A DNA stretch of 64,000 nucleotides from Bacteroidaceae bacterium (GTDB lineage: Bacteria; Bacteroidota; Bacteroidia; Bacteroidales; Bacteroidaceae). The stretch is taken from the NCBI GenBank assembly GCA_017546785.1, contig JAFYRW010000042.1, positions 168,966 to 232,965 on the forward strand, written 5' to 3'. How positions within the stretch are numbered: position 1 is the first letter of the stretch; each line of letters starts with the position of its first letter. A program made the translations under genes and the position numbers. Under the pieces are notes generated by a model. The model saw nothing but the letters and a program-made list of their open reading frames with translations, ran no database searches and was not told the origin of the DNA. Positions 7,516 to 16,265 of the stretch are shown one piece after another.

Positions 7516-9537
7516 ATGAAGAAATTTTTACTTTTTACAACAATGTGCTTTTTGTTTGTTGTAGCAAAAGCGCAAATTAGCAGTATGACAGACTTGTTTG
7601 GTGAGTATGAGTTTACCTCAAATATGACTGTTACAACTGATGGAGAGAAGTTCTTTAAGGCTGGACGTTTCGCCCAAGAGAGCGATGTTGTTATCTCAAA
7701 GAACGACGTTTACTTTGCCGAGGTTAGCGGATTGGCAGGTGCTAGCGGCGGTGTTATGGGTATTCAGAATTTTGATGCCGACAAAAAGACTTTCGGTACT
7801 CACAATGCAAACTCAAACTCTCCCTGGGTTGCTTCTACAATCGGTATGACAACTCCCGACGGTGCTAACCCCTACAACGGCGGTTACTATTTGGAGTTTA
7901 CTTATGATGCAAACGGTGATATCACAATCCCCGACTTTGCATTGGTTCGTGTAAGCGACTATAATGCTACAACAGCAACTATCCTTGCTCAGTTTACAAA
8001 TTGTAAATTGACTCTTAAGAACAAGCAGGTAATTGTTCTCGAGGATATGTCTGGTAACTGGAACTTTACTGCAACAACTTTCGAGAATGACTCTACATTC
8101 CCCACACAGTTCAAAATGGATATTGTTGCAAACAATCAGGAGCTCAGCGAGTATTCTGTAGATATTATGTTCGAGGGATACGAGACAGTTTCTATCAATA
8201 ATGCTACATTCAACGGTGATGAGCTTATTATTCCTATCGATGATTCATATATCAGCGTTGATGAGAAGATTGCTCTTTATACTTATATGAGCCCCAAACG
8301 TCAGGGTAATATCCGTTTCAAGAAGGGTTCTACAAATTCAACAATGACTCTCTCTAGCGGTTTGCGTATCGCGCAGGAGACTAAAACAGTCGAGGGTAAC
8401 GATACTATCATCGGTATTCAGGGCTATTCTTTTGGTTCAGCAGTTAAAGAGGTAATTGTTGAGGCCTCAGACTTTACAGGCTCATACAAGGTTACATCGG
8501 AGAAGGTTACAACAACAACCAGCGATGTAACTTATCCTAAATCTTTTGAGATTGAGGTTAAGCCTGCTGCCGACGGTAGCTACTATATCACAAAGTTCTT
8601 TGATAAAGATGTTAAGGACATTAACAACAATGTAGGTATCCCCGCAGCTATTTCTGCCGAGGATCCTACAAAATTGGAGATTTCTGTAGGTGTCGATTCT
8701 CGTGTGATGAGCCTCGGAAACAATAAATATGTTGTATTGTACGACCAGTCGGGTAGCGACAAGGGTAAGGTAACTATCACAATGAATAGCGATGGTACTC
8801 TTGCAATGAGCGACTTTGTAACCTATATTTACGATGGTAATAAATCTACAATCAACGCTCTTTTCCAGTCTAATACAATTGTGCTTGGTGACGCTCCCCA
8901 GCCTATCGACTTTAAAAAGTCTTACACTGTGAAGTATGATGCAAGCAATGTTGATGTCAAGAATGCTGTTATTGAGTTCCCTACAGAGTGGGAGATTGCC
9001 TTCACAGAGTTCAGCGAGTCTAAGATTGCTATCAGCTCATTCCTCGGATGTGATATTTCTTTGATAAATCAGGGTGGTTACCTCATAGAGGTTGATGCTG
9101 ACGATATTCGCACAATCAAGGTTGATCTCAGCAGCGGTACAAGATATTTGAAGGCTGTTGTACAGGGCGAGCAGTATCTCTTGGTTCGTAATGTTGATGG
9201 CGAGAGCAAGGGTGAATTGGTAATTACCATCGACGAGGAGGGTAATGTAACCATTTCTGATTTCTCTGTTTGCTTGATGGACAGCGAGAGCGGTGATATT
9301 GCTGTTGTTGCAACTTATAGCTCAAATGCTAATACTACTGCTGTTGATGCTGTTGAGGATGAGGCTGCTATTGCTGTTCAGGGTGGTGTGATAAGCATCG
9401 CGCAGGAGGCTGCAGTAGAGGTTTACAATTTGACCGGTGTTTGTGTTTACAATGGTGTAACAACCGAGGTTAGTGGATTGGCACGCGGAATCTACATTGT
9501 TAAGGTTGGTACAACTGTACGTCGCGTAATTCTTTAA
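7516..9537 (+). CDS. Secreted four-repeat protein with C-terminal sorting-like domain
   Basis: 673 residues. A signal peptide ends at VAKAQ. The body has about four successive units of 120-150 residues, each opening with a G-x-(Y/W)-x-(F/V) strand (DLFGEYEFTS, DMSGNWNFTA, DFTGSYKVTS, DFKKSYTVKY) and holding phrases such as GKVTITMNSDGTLAMSDF or GELVITIDEEGNVTISDF; they are probably beta-barrel or beta-sandwich repeats. The last 70 residues form a C-terminal domain of the type IX sorting kind (AVEVYNLTGVCVYNG then GLARGIYIVKVG). Such tails direct surface export where a type IX system exists. Function unknown; surface adhesin or ligand binder is inference. Confidence 0.75.
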   Translation: MKKFLLFTTMCFLFVVAKAQISSMTDLFGEYEFTSNMTVTTDGEKFFKAGRFAQESDVVISKNDVYFAEVSGLAGASGGVMGIQNFDADKKTFGTHNANSNSPWVASTIGMTTPDGANPYNGGYYLEFTYDANGDITIPDFALVRVSDYNATTATILAQFTNCKLTLKNKQVIVLEDMSGNWNFTATTFENDSTFPTQFKMDIVANNQELSEYSVDIMFEGYETVSINNATFNGDELIIPIDDSYISVDEKIALYTYMSPKRQGNIRFKKGSTNSTMTLSSGLRIAQETKTVEGNDTIIGIQGYSFGSAVKEVIVEASDFTGSYKVTSEKVTTTTSDVTYPKSFEIEVKPAADGSYYITKFFDKDVKDINNNVGIPAAISAEDPTKLEISVGVDSRVMSLGNNKYVVLYDQSGSDKGKVTITMNSDGTLAMSDFVTYIYDGNKSTINALFQSNTIVLGDAPQPIDFKKSYTVKYDASNVDVKNAVIEFPTEWEIAFTEFSESKIAISSFLGCDISLINQGGYLIEVDADDIRTIKVDLSSGTRYLKAVVQGEQYLLVRNVDGESKGELVITIDEEGNVTISDFSVCLMDSESGDIAVVATYSSNANTTAVDAVEDEAAIAVQGGVISIAQEAAVEVYNLTGVCVYNGVTTEVSGLARGIYIVKVGTTVRRVIL

Positions 9538-9548
9538 TAATCATAGAG

Positions 9549-9588
9549 CACCGCTACCTTAATATTAGGGTAGTGGTGTCTTTTGTTT
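9549..9588 (+). terminator. Rho-independent terminator or attenuator
   Basis: CACCGCTACC (9549-9558) pairs with GGTAGTGGTG (9569-9578) with one G-U wobble, followed by TTTTGTTT. It ends only 22 bases before the next gene, for which I see no clear TAnnTTTG promoter, so partial read-through is possible. Confidence 0.75.
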
Positions 9589-9609
9589 AATTGTATTTTT
9601 TATAAGAAT

Positions 9610-11076
9610 ATGAAAAACAAGGGAATAGCATTGTTGGCATTTTTTGCGCTTGTATGTGCGCAGATGTCATTTGCACAGAATTATATTGGATATGGTTCTT
9701 CTATGGAGCTTACCTCTATGGGCGATCATATTGGATTGTCGCTCGAGCCTAAATATCCTATCGAGGAGACTGTTCTTAATTTGAAAGGCGGTGATGAGTT
9801 TACAATTATGGCCAGAACTCTTACCGGTGGCTCTGCTTCCGATAAAGTGGCTGTTGCTCTTGTTGCTAGCAACCGTGCGTTGAAGGAGATTCTTGCCGAG
9901 ACAACAAAGGGTGTTTCGGGTAATACCACTCTTTCGTTCGACTGTAAGATTAGCGAGAATACTTATGTTGCCGATGATGATATCATTATGCTTGTATCGG
10001 CAATGAAGAACGGACAGTATCAGGAGATTAAATCAACTTATGCGGGTGTTGTTACAAATATCCCTGCAAAGAACTACCAGATTCCTTTCCACAAGATTAA
10101 CCTTCCCGACAATATCCCCGGTGTAACAATAAAGAAGGGTGATGCTACTCTTTATCGCGACAAGATTGTTCGCGGACGCAACTACTCTTTCTACGTAATT
10201 CCCGATAATTCGGATATTAAGGTTATTGTTGAGGCTAACGGCTCTCCTTTGGTTGAGACTTACGGCTACTATGCTCTAAACAATGTACAGGGTGATATTG
10301 ACGTAGAGGTTCGAGTATTCAATCCTCATACTTCTACTCCTTACCGTAATCTTGCATTGGACTATCAGGTACGTCTGAGAGACCTTCTTACTCAGGAAGA
10401 GATGGATTGTGTCTCTTATCTTAAGCTTACAGGATGGGTGTCACACGAGGATATCTTTACCATACGCGATGATATGCCCTTCTTGAATGTACTTGATATG
10501 TCAGAGGCAAGAGCTCAGAATAATACTTTCCCCGATCGTGCTTTCGAAGGTAGAGCTTCTATTACTCATATTTATCTTCCCGAGACTCTCACAGGATTCG
10601 GAAGTAATGCTTTCTATGGCATTGGTATAGAGTCTATTGTGCTTCCCGAGACATTGAGCACATTCGGATTTAACCAGTTCTATGGCTGTGCTAACCTGAG
10701 AACCCTTTGGGTTAAATGGGACCCCACTAAGAATGGTATGACACAGGGATTCCCTATTCCTCCCTGTGCTTTCCGCAGTACTCCTTATAACTACGAGGGT
10801 ACACTCATTGTGCCTGCCGGCTGTGTGAACTATTACAGAAATACAGAGACTTGGGGTAACTGGTATAATATTCGCGAGGAGGGTCCTGTGGATATCTTCT
10901 TGACAATGCCTCCTGCTCCTCCTGTTGTTGAAGAGCCTGAGAATACTACAGGCGTTGAGAATGTAGAGTCTGTAGACGCAGAGAATACTATTTATGATAT
11001 TTTCGGTCGTCGTGTGAACGAGATTGTCGTTCCCGGCATCTATATTGTAAATGGTGTAAAACAGTTGGTAAAGTAA
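9610..11076 (+). CDS. BspA-like leucine-rich-repeat surface protein
   Basis: 488 residues from the ATG at 9610. A signal peptide ends at QMSFAQ. The middle shows short BspA-type (LRR_5) repeats: LNVLDMSEARA, RAFEGRASITHIYLPETL, NAFYGIGIESIVLPETL, QFYGCANLRTLWV, then a VPAGCVNYYRNTETWGNW cap. Such repeats mediate adhesion to host proteins or other microbes in Bacteroidetes and other mucosal organisms. The last 35 residues (YDIFGRRVNEIVVPGIYIV then NGVKQLVK) match the tails of the proteins at 43924 and 45827. It follows the four-repeat protein closely and may be co-transcribed. Confidence 0.85.
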   Translation: MKNKGIALLAFFALVCAQMSFAQNYIGYGSSMELTSMGDHIGLSLEPKYPIEETVLNLKGGDEFTIMARTLTGGSASDKVAVALVASNRALKEILAETTKGVSGNTTLSFDCKISENTYVADDDIIMLVSAMKNGQYQEIKSTYAGVVTNIPAKNYQIPFHKINLPDNIPGVTIKKGDATLYRDKIVRGRNYSFYVIPDNSDIKVIVEANGSPLVETYGYYALNNVQGDIDVEVRVFNPHTSTPYRNLALDYQVRLRDLLTQEEMDCVSYLKLTGWVSHEDIFTIRDDMPFLNVLDMSEARAQNNTFPDRAFEGRASITHIYLPETLTGFGSNAFYGIGIESIVLPETLSTFGFNQFYGCANLRTLWVKWDPTKNGMTQGFPIPPCAFRSTPYNYEGTLIVPAGCVNYYRNTETWGNWYNIREEGPVDIFLTMPPAPPVVEEPENTTGVENVESVDAENTIYDIFGRRVNEIVVPGIYIVNGVKQLVK

Positions 11077-11098
11077 TTCCCGGTTGTGATATATGATA

Positions 11099-11133
11099 AT
11101 TCGGGCAGACTTTTGGTCTGCCCGAATTTGTTT
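11099..11133 (+). terminator. Rho-independent terminator
   Basis: ATTCGGGCAGAC (11099-11110) pairs perfectly with GTCTGCCCGAAT (11116-11127), followed by TTGTTT. It sits between convergent genes. Confidence 0.9.
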
Positions 11134-11147
11134 ATGGGTGGTCTCTG

Positions 11148-12449
11148 CTATCTTTTTTCACGTTCCAGAATGGAGAGGTTCATTGCTGCTTGCTCGTCTC
11201 CTTGCATTGCCGCTTCGAGGAATGCCTTTTCGGCGGCGCTGCGTCTGTGACGGCGATAGTCTATGATTCCTTGCAGATTAAGGCTGCGGGGGTCACTGCT
11301 GTATATCTTCAATTTGTCGCTCAGACGGTGATAGTCGGGGTGAGGGGATAATATTATCTCCCGAATAATCTTGTTTAGTTCGTCGGCTATGCTGTCGGGG
11401 GTATTGACATAATAGATGCGTGTGCAGCAGGCGCCACGCAGATTCTCAGGCTCTTGTGCGTTTATTGCATTGTAGTAGCTTCCTTTGTCAAAATTGCGCA
11501 GGGTGGCGAGTCGTTTGGAGGCTTTTGGTTCGTTGTATAGCAGCCTTATGAGGCTGTCGCTCGCGGGAGTCCTTAGTGCGGCGAGCATTGTGTATATTTG
11601 CTCCCAATTTTTGCCTCCATCGGCAATCTCGAATATCTCGGCGGGAAGCTCGCAGGCCTGCATAAGCTGGTCGCGCATCGATTGTGCGCGTTTGTATCCT
11701 AGCTTTGGGGTAATCTCGTCGTCGTGATCGGGAGCTGTGTATCCTAAAATCTGTATCGAGGCTATATTTGTGCGCTCGTCGTTGAGCATTCTTTTTATAT
11801 AGGCGGTGAGGCTGTCGAGTGTGCTGCCGTTGTTCATATATCCCTTTTCGAGGTGAGCGCTGTTCATAGGGTAGTGAACGTGGTTCGTCTGGCTGTGGGG
11901 AATGTGTACGCTGTCGCCCTTCAGCATCTTGTAGCTGTTCATAGAGCATATATAGGGGTGACGCTGCGACAGATGGTCGCCGGCGGTAAGCGCTGACGAT
12001 ATTGGGCGCAATTGCATTGGTTGGCACTCGGGCATAAATATTCTGATGGAGTCGATATTTCCTATTGTGCCTTGTGGAGATGTATATTCGCTGTATGTGA
12101 TGCCTGTAAGGTTGTTGGCGATATTCTCCTCGGGGATTATCAGTGTACAGCGGTGGTGTCCCTGAGGCTTTGATGTTGTCTTATAGCCGTACTTCTTCTT
12201 GAACTCTTTTGCGTAACGTCGGCCCTGAAAGCGGCTTACTCCGCTGTTTACGCAGGTGTCGGGGCTGCATATTTGGCTGTGCAGTATCAGTTCGTCGCTT
12301 GTGGGTACCTTGTCGATTGTGTAATTCATTGTTACGTACCAACAGCTGTTGTCGTGACGAAGGCTGCAACTGTCGGGGGTGATGGTGTGCGCTCTTGTGA
12401 TTAACGGGCATAGAGCAAGAATAAAGAGTAATGATTGGTTCCTTTTCAT
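11148..12449 (-). CDS. Exported protein with OmpA-like domain
   Basis: 433 residues. A signal peptide ends near ITRAH. Residues 20-190 form a beta-rich domain with scattered cysteines, reminiscent of DUF3868 proteins of fimbrial loci. Residues about 195-330 are OmpA-like, with an IQILGYTAPDHDDEITPKLG block followed by YKRAQSMRDQL, where the usual peptidoglycan-binding D and R positions fall. The C-terminus (about 370-430) is helical and reads like TPR or Sel1-type repeats (AEKAFLEAAMQGDEQAAMNL). No fimbrial genes sit next to it. An envelope anchor to peptidoglycan is the likely role; the family name is tentative. Confidence 0.7.
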   Translation of the reverse strand: MKRNQSLLFILALCPLITRAHTITPDSCSLRHDNSCWYVTMNYTIDKVPTSDELILHSQICSPDTCVNSGVSRFQGRRYAKEFKKKYGYKTTSKPQGHHRCTLIIPEENIANNLTGITYSEYTSPQGTIGNIDSIRIFMPECQPMQLRPISSALTAGDHLSQRHPYICSMNSYKMLKGDSVHIPHSQTNHVHYPMNSAHLEKGYMNNGSTLDSLTAYIKRMLNDERTNIASIQILGYTAPDHDDEITPKLGYKRAQSMRDQLMQACELPAEIFEIADGGKNWEQIYTMLAALRTPASDSLIRLLYNEPKASKRLATLRNFDKGSYYNAINAQEPENLRGACCTRIYYVNTPDSIADELNKIIREIILSPHPDYHRLSDKLKIYSSDPRSLNLQGIIDYRRHRRSAAEKAFLEAAMQGDEQAAMNLSILEREKR

Positions 12450-12592
12450 ATTGTTGTTGTTTAAAAGTTTGCTTATCCTTTACTTGATATAAATAAGGTC
12501 GCTGCCTGCTTTGTTCGCTGTGTGGTTGCCTTATGGCTCCATTTTTTTTATGTTTAACGCCCAGACGGTGTTGATAATTTTTTTTCGCACAA

Positions 12593-12624
12593 TTGCCTTT
12601 GTTTGGATAATTGTTGTATATTTG
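12593..12624 (+). promoter_or_regulatory. Promoter of riboswitch-nrdDG transcript
   Basis: TATATTTG at 12617-12624 with TTG at 12593-12595, a 21-base gap. The start site would fall at about 12631, the first base of the riboswitch closing stem. Confidence 0.7.
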
Positions 12625-12630
12625 CATAGT

Positions 12631-12800
12631 GATGGTTCCGCCTGTGCCTCTTCTGCGTGGGTGGTGAATAGGGAATCGGGTGAAAATCCCGGACAGTCCC
12701 GCTGCTGTGAATCTCCTGTGACGTCTTATAACTCTTGGCCACTGAGTGTAATCTTGGGAAGGCAATAGACCGAGGATTAAGTCAGAATACCTGCCATCGG
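12631..12800 (+). promoter_or_regulatory. Cobalamin (B12) riboswitch upstream of nrdD
   Basis: The core has the known order of conserved blocks: a GGGAATCGGGTGAAAATCCC element at 12670-12689, GGACAGTCCCGCTGCTGTGA just after it, GCCACTG, GGGAAGG, and a B12 box AAGTCAGAATACCTGCC ending at 12795. GATGG (12631-12635) pairs with CCATC (12794-12798) to close the aptamer. The helix lies immediately after the predicted transcription start. After it, a GTTCTTACTCGTGGGTTAGAAGAAC hairpin region (about 12811-12836) lies just before the nrdD start and is a candidate expression platform. B12-class aptamers normally repress when adenosyl- or aquocobalamin is bound. Confidence 0.95.
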
Positions 12801-12864
12801 CTTTTAAATTGTTCTTACTCGTGGGTTAGAAGAACAGTGCTACTTTTGTTTAATATATACAATT

Positions 12865-15072
12865 ATGATACAGACTGTTGTTAAGCGCGATGGGCGCATT
12901 GTCGGCTTTAATGAGGAGAAAATAGCAACTGCCATACGCAAGGCTATGCTGCATACTGATAGGGGCGAGGATAAGCGTCTTATCAGTCAGATAACCGACT
13001 ATATTACATTCAAGGGTGATGCTCAAATGACGGTTGAGGCCATACAGGATATGGTTGAGGTTGAGCTGATGAAGAGTAGCCGCAAGGATGTGGCAAAGGT
13101 ATATATTGCCTATCGCAACCAGCGTCGTATCGCACGAAAGGCAAAGACTAGGGATATATTTTTGGAGATTATTGAGATAAAGTCCAACGACGTTACCCGC
13201 GAAAATGCCAATATGAATGCCGATACTCCCGCCGGAATGATGATGAAGTTCGCCAGCGAGAGTACAAAGCCTTTTGTAGATGATTATCTGCTTAGCAGCG
13301 AGGTTCAGGATGCGGTGAGGAATAATTATCTCCATATTCACGATAAGGATTACTATCCCACAAAGAGCCTTACCTGCGTGCAGCATCCTCTCGATAAGAT
13401 TCTCTCCAATGGACTGTCGGTAGTTCACGGAGAATCGCGCCCTGCCAAGCGCATAGAGACGGCCAGCATTCTGGGCTGTATATCAATGGAGACTGCGCAG
13501 AATGAGATGCACGGCGGTCAGGCAATTCCTGCTTTCGATTTTTATCTTGCACCTTTTGTCAGAGCAAGCTATATTGAGGAGGTAAAGCAATTGGAGACTC
13601 TTATGGGAGTAAATTATTCCCATTTGTACAGCAAGCAGGTTGATGACTTTGTGAAGCAGCCGCTGGATCTTCTGTCGGGTGACGAGCGCATTGTGCAGCA
13701 CGCGATAAACAGAACCGTGGCGCGTGTGCATCAGGCGATGGAGGCGTTTATCCATAATATGAATACTATTCACTCGCGAGGAGGCAATCAGGTAGTATTC
13801 AGCTCAATAAACTACGGTACAGATACATCGGCAGAGGGACGCTGCATTATAAGAGAGCTTCTTACAAGCACCTACGAGGGAGTAGGGAACGGTGAGACCG
13901 CCATATTCCCCATACAAATATGGAAAAAGAAACGAGGAGTAAGCTATTTACCCGATGACCGCAACTACGACCTTTATAAATTTGCATGCAAGGTGTCGGC
14001 GCGTCGTTTCTTCCCCAATTTCCTGAATCTTGATGCGACATTCAACCGCAACGATGCTTGGCGCGCCGATGATCCTAGACGCTTTGAGCACGAGGTAGCT
14101 ACAATGGGTTGCCGAACAAGAGTCTTTGAGAATCGTTTCGGTCCAAAAACGTCTATTGGTCGCGGTAACCTCTCTTTCTCTACCATAAACATTGTGCGTC
14201 TGGCTATAGAGTGTATGGGTGTCGAGGATAAAGAGCTGCGAGTGGCGCAGTTCTTTGCAAAGCTTGATGAACTTTTGGAGATTACGGCATTGCAGCTGCA
14301 CGAACGTATGGAATTCCAAAAGACTGCCTATGCTAAGCAGTTCCCGCTGCTTATGTCCTCTTTGTGGATTGGCAGCGAGAATCTATCATCGAACGATACT
14401 ATTGCTTCGGTAATAAATCAGGGAACATTGGGTATTGGATTCATTGGATTGGCCGAATGTCTTGTTGCGCTCACTGGCAAGCATCACGGAGAGTCCGAGG
14501 AGTCTCAGGAGCTTGGATTGCGCATAGTAACATATATGCGCGATAGAGCAGATGAATTCTCTGATAAATATCAGCATAATTATAGTGTGCTTGCTACTCC
14601 TGCCGAGGGATTGTCGGGAAAATTTACCCGTGTAGACCGTAAACATTTTGGAGTGCTTGCGGGAATAACCGACCGCGACTATTATACAAACTCGAATCAC
14701 GTGCCAGTATATTATAAATGCAGCGCGCGCCACAAGGCCGAGATTGAGGCTCCTTATCATAATCTTACTCGCGGAGGACATATATTCTACGTTGAGATTG
14801 ACGGCGATGCAACGCATAATCCCGATGCCATAATGCGTATGGTTGATATGATGGACAAATATAATATGGGTTACGGCTCGGTGAATCATACACGCACCCG
14901 CTGTATGTCCTGCGGCTATGAGAATGCCGACGCTCTTATGCAGCAGTGCCCTAAATGCGGCAGCAGCAGTATCGACCGTCTGCAGCGTATAACAGGCTAT
15001 CTTGTAGGAACAACCGACCGCTGGAACAGAGCAAAATTGGCTGAATTGAACGATAGAGTGATACACGAATGA
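12865..15072 (+). CDS. nrdD: Anaerobic ribonucleoside-triphosphate reductase
   Basis: 735 residues, class III glycyl-radical reductase making dNTPs from NTPs without oxygen. Residues 1-90 are the ATP-cone that sets overall activity by ATP/dATP (opening MIQTVVKRDGRIVGF). The catalytic ten-stranded barrel follows. Near the C-terminus are four Zn-binding cysteines (CMSCG and CPKCG, about 680-705) and the glycyl-radical loop RITGYLVGT, about 20 residues from the end. nrdG overlaps the stop codon by four bases. The upstream cobalamin riboswitch means that expression should fall when B12 is plentiful, which makes sense if a B12-dependent class II enzyme (nrdJ) exists elsewhere in the genome; none is in this window. 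Confidence 0.98.
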   Translation: MIQTVVKRDGRIVGFNEEKIATAIRKAMLHTDRGEDKRLISQITDYITFKGDAQMTVEAIQDMVEVELMKSSRKDVAKVYIAYRNQRRIARKAKTRDIFLEIIEIKSNDVTRENANMNADTPAGMMMKFASESTKPFVDDYLLSSEVQDAVRNNYLHIHDKDYYPTKSLTCVQHPLDKILSNGLSVVHGESRPAKRIETASILGCISMETAQNEMHGGQAIPAFDFYLAPFVRASYIEEVKQLETLMGVNYSHLYSKQVDDFVKQPLDLLSGDERIVQHAINRTVARVHQAMEAFIHNMNTIHSRGGNQVVFSSINYGTDTSAEGRCIIRELLTSTYEGVGNGETAIFPIQIWKKKRGVSYLPDDRNYDLYKFACKVSARRFFPNFLNLDATFNRNDAWRADDPRRFEHEVATMGCRTRVFENRFGPKTSIGRGNLSFSTINIVRLAIECMGVEDKELRVAQFFAKLDELLEITALQLHERMEFQKTAYAKQFPLLMSSLWIGSENLSSNDTIASVINQGTLGIGFIGLAECLVALTGKHHGESEESQELGLRIVTYMRDRADEFSDKYQHNYSVLATPAEGLSGKFTRVDRKHFGVLAGITDRDYYTNSNHVPVYYKCSARHKAEIEAPYHNLTRGGHIFYVEIDGDATHNPDAIMRMVDMMDKYNMGYGSVNHTRTRCMSCGYENADALMQQCPKCGSSSIDRLQRITGYLVGTTDRWNRAKLAELNDRVIHE

Positions 15073-15569
15073 GAATGCTCTCCATTCTTGAGATTATAGA
15101 GGATACGACAGTCGATGGACCGGGCTTTAGAACCTCGGTCTATGCGGCGGGGTGTCCCAATGCCTGTCCCGGCTGCCATAATCCGCAGTCGTGGGACATT
15201 GCTAACGGCCGTTCAATGACTACGCAGGAGATTCTTGATGTTATTCTTACAGACCCTTTTGCCGACGTGACATTTACGGGTGGTGACCCTATGTTTCAGC
15301 CGTTGGAATTTGCTGGGCTTGCAAAGGCTATCCGTGAGCATAGTAACAAGAATATATGGTGCTATACAGGATTCCTGTACGAAAATATCCTTAAGAACAA
15401 CGAGCAGAGGGCTCTGCTGGAACTTGTCGATGTTCTTGTCGATGGTCCTTTCGTGCAGTCGCTGCGCGATGAATCGTTGCCTTTCCGCGGCAGCAGCAAT
15501 CAGCGTCTGATAGATGTCAGGCGCTCAATGGCCGAGGGTGCTGTCGTGCTTTACGACCCGTTAGCCTAA
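15069..15569 (+). CDS. nrdG: Anaerobic ribonucleotide reductase activase
   Basis: 166 residues, a small radical SAM enzyme that makes the glycyl radical on NrdD. The [4Fe-4S] motif is C-x3-C-x2-C within AAGCPNACPGCHNPQSWD (about 28-45), and the glycine-rich TGGDP (about 75-79) contacts SAM. The start codon overlaps the nrdD stop (ATGA), so the two are translationally coupled and under the same riboswitch. Its 3' end overlaps the end of the convergent HAD gene by nine bases. Confidence 0.97.
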   Translation: MRMLSILEIIEDTTVDGPGFRTSVYAAGCPNACPGCHNPQSWDIANGRSMTTQEILDVILTDPFADVTFTGGDPMFQPLEFAGLAKAIREHSNKNIWCYTGFLYENILKNNEQRALLELVDVLVDGPFVQSLRDESLPFRGSSNQRLIDVRRSMAEGAVVLYDPLA

Positions 15570-16265
15570 AATGTCGAGTAGTTCGGCAATATTGCTTATT
15601 GTGACGGTTGGCATAGCCTGCGGCTCTATTTTTTCCTCTTCCCACACTTTTCCCTTTATCCACGCTGTTGCGCAGCCTAATGTGCTTGCCGGATATATAT
15701 CCTTGCGGTAGGAGTCGCCTACGACAAGAATATTCTCGGCGGGGAGCGACAGTGCCTCTACTCCCATAGCATAGAGCGCAGGGTCGGGCTTTCTTATGCC
15801 TACTACCGACGATTCAATTATTCGGCCGAAGAAGCTGTCGAGCTTGAATTCGCGCAGTACCACCGGCATATTGCCGTAGAAATTTGTTACAAGAACCATA
15901 GGGAAGCGCTCAGAGAGTGTGGCAACGACGTTGCGTGTCGTGTCGAGTGTCGATAGCACTCGCTGGTAGCAACCTGCCGATATTCTCTCTTTCTGTGCAT
16001 CGCTAATAAGGGCGCCTTTCTCGCGGAGATATTCTGCCTGAATCTCTATCTTCTTTTCTAACAGTATCTTGAATGTGTCGCAAGGCTCTATTATAGGCAT
16101 CTTTGCCAATGTGCGCTCTCCGTGTACATAGGCCTCGCGGAAGAGTTCCTTGCCAATATTTGTTTCGGCTTCAAGATACTGATCCCATATAACCTCGGCC
16201 CAATGGTCGCCATTGGTGTCTATTGTGCCGCCGTAATCGAATATTACTCCTTTAATCTCTTGCAT
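15561..16265 (-). CDS. HAD-family phosphatase
   Basis: 234 residues. HAD motif I is DYGGTID (about 10-16; first Asp is the nucleophile), motif II LVTN (around 125), motif III Lys in GIRKPDPALY (around 155), and motif IV GDSYRKDIYPA (around 185). The cap is of the all-helical C1 type. The start codon lies inside the end of the CDP-alcohol phosphotransferase gene (14-base overlap), so it is likely to act in the same pathway, for instance removing phosphate from the headgroup after transfer. It is the last gene of the seven-gene minus-strand run. The specific substrate cannot be read from sequence. Confidence 0.85.
   Translation of the reverse strand: MQEIKGVIFDYGGTIDTNGDHWAEVIWDQYLEAETNIGKELFREAYVHGERTLAKMPIIEPCDTFKILLEKKIEIQAEYLREKGALISDAQKERISAGCYQRVLSTLDTTRNVVATLSERFPMVLVTNFYGNMPVVLREFKLDSFFGRIIESSVVGIRKPDPALYAMGVEALSLPAENILVVGDSYRKDIYPASTLGCATAWIKGKVWEEEKIEPQAMPTVTISNIAELLDILG

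Noticed and set aside
12811..12836. Second riboswitch or terminator after the B12 aptamer
   Set aside because: Only a short hairpin region; kept as a candidate expression platform of the same riboswitch rather than a separate element.
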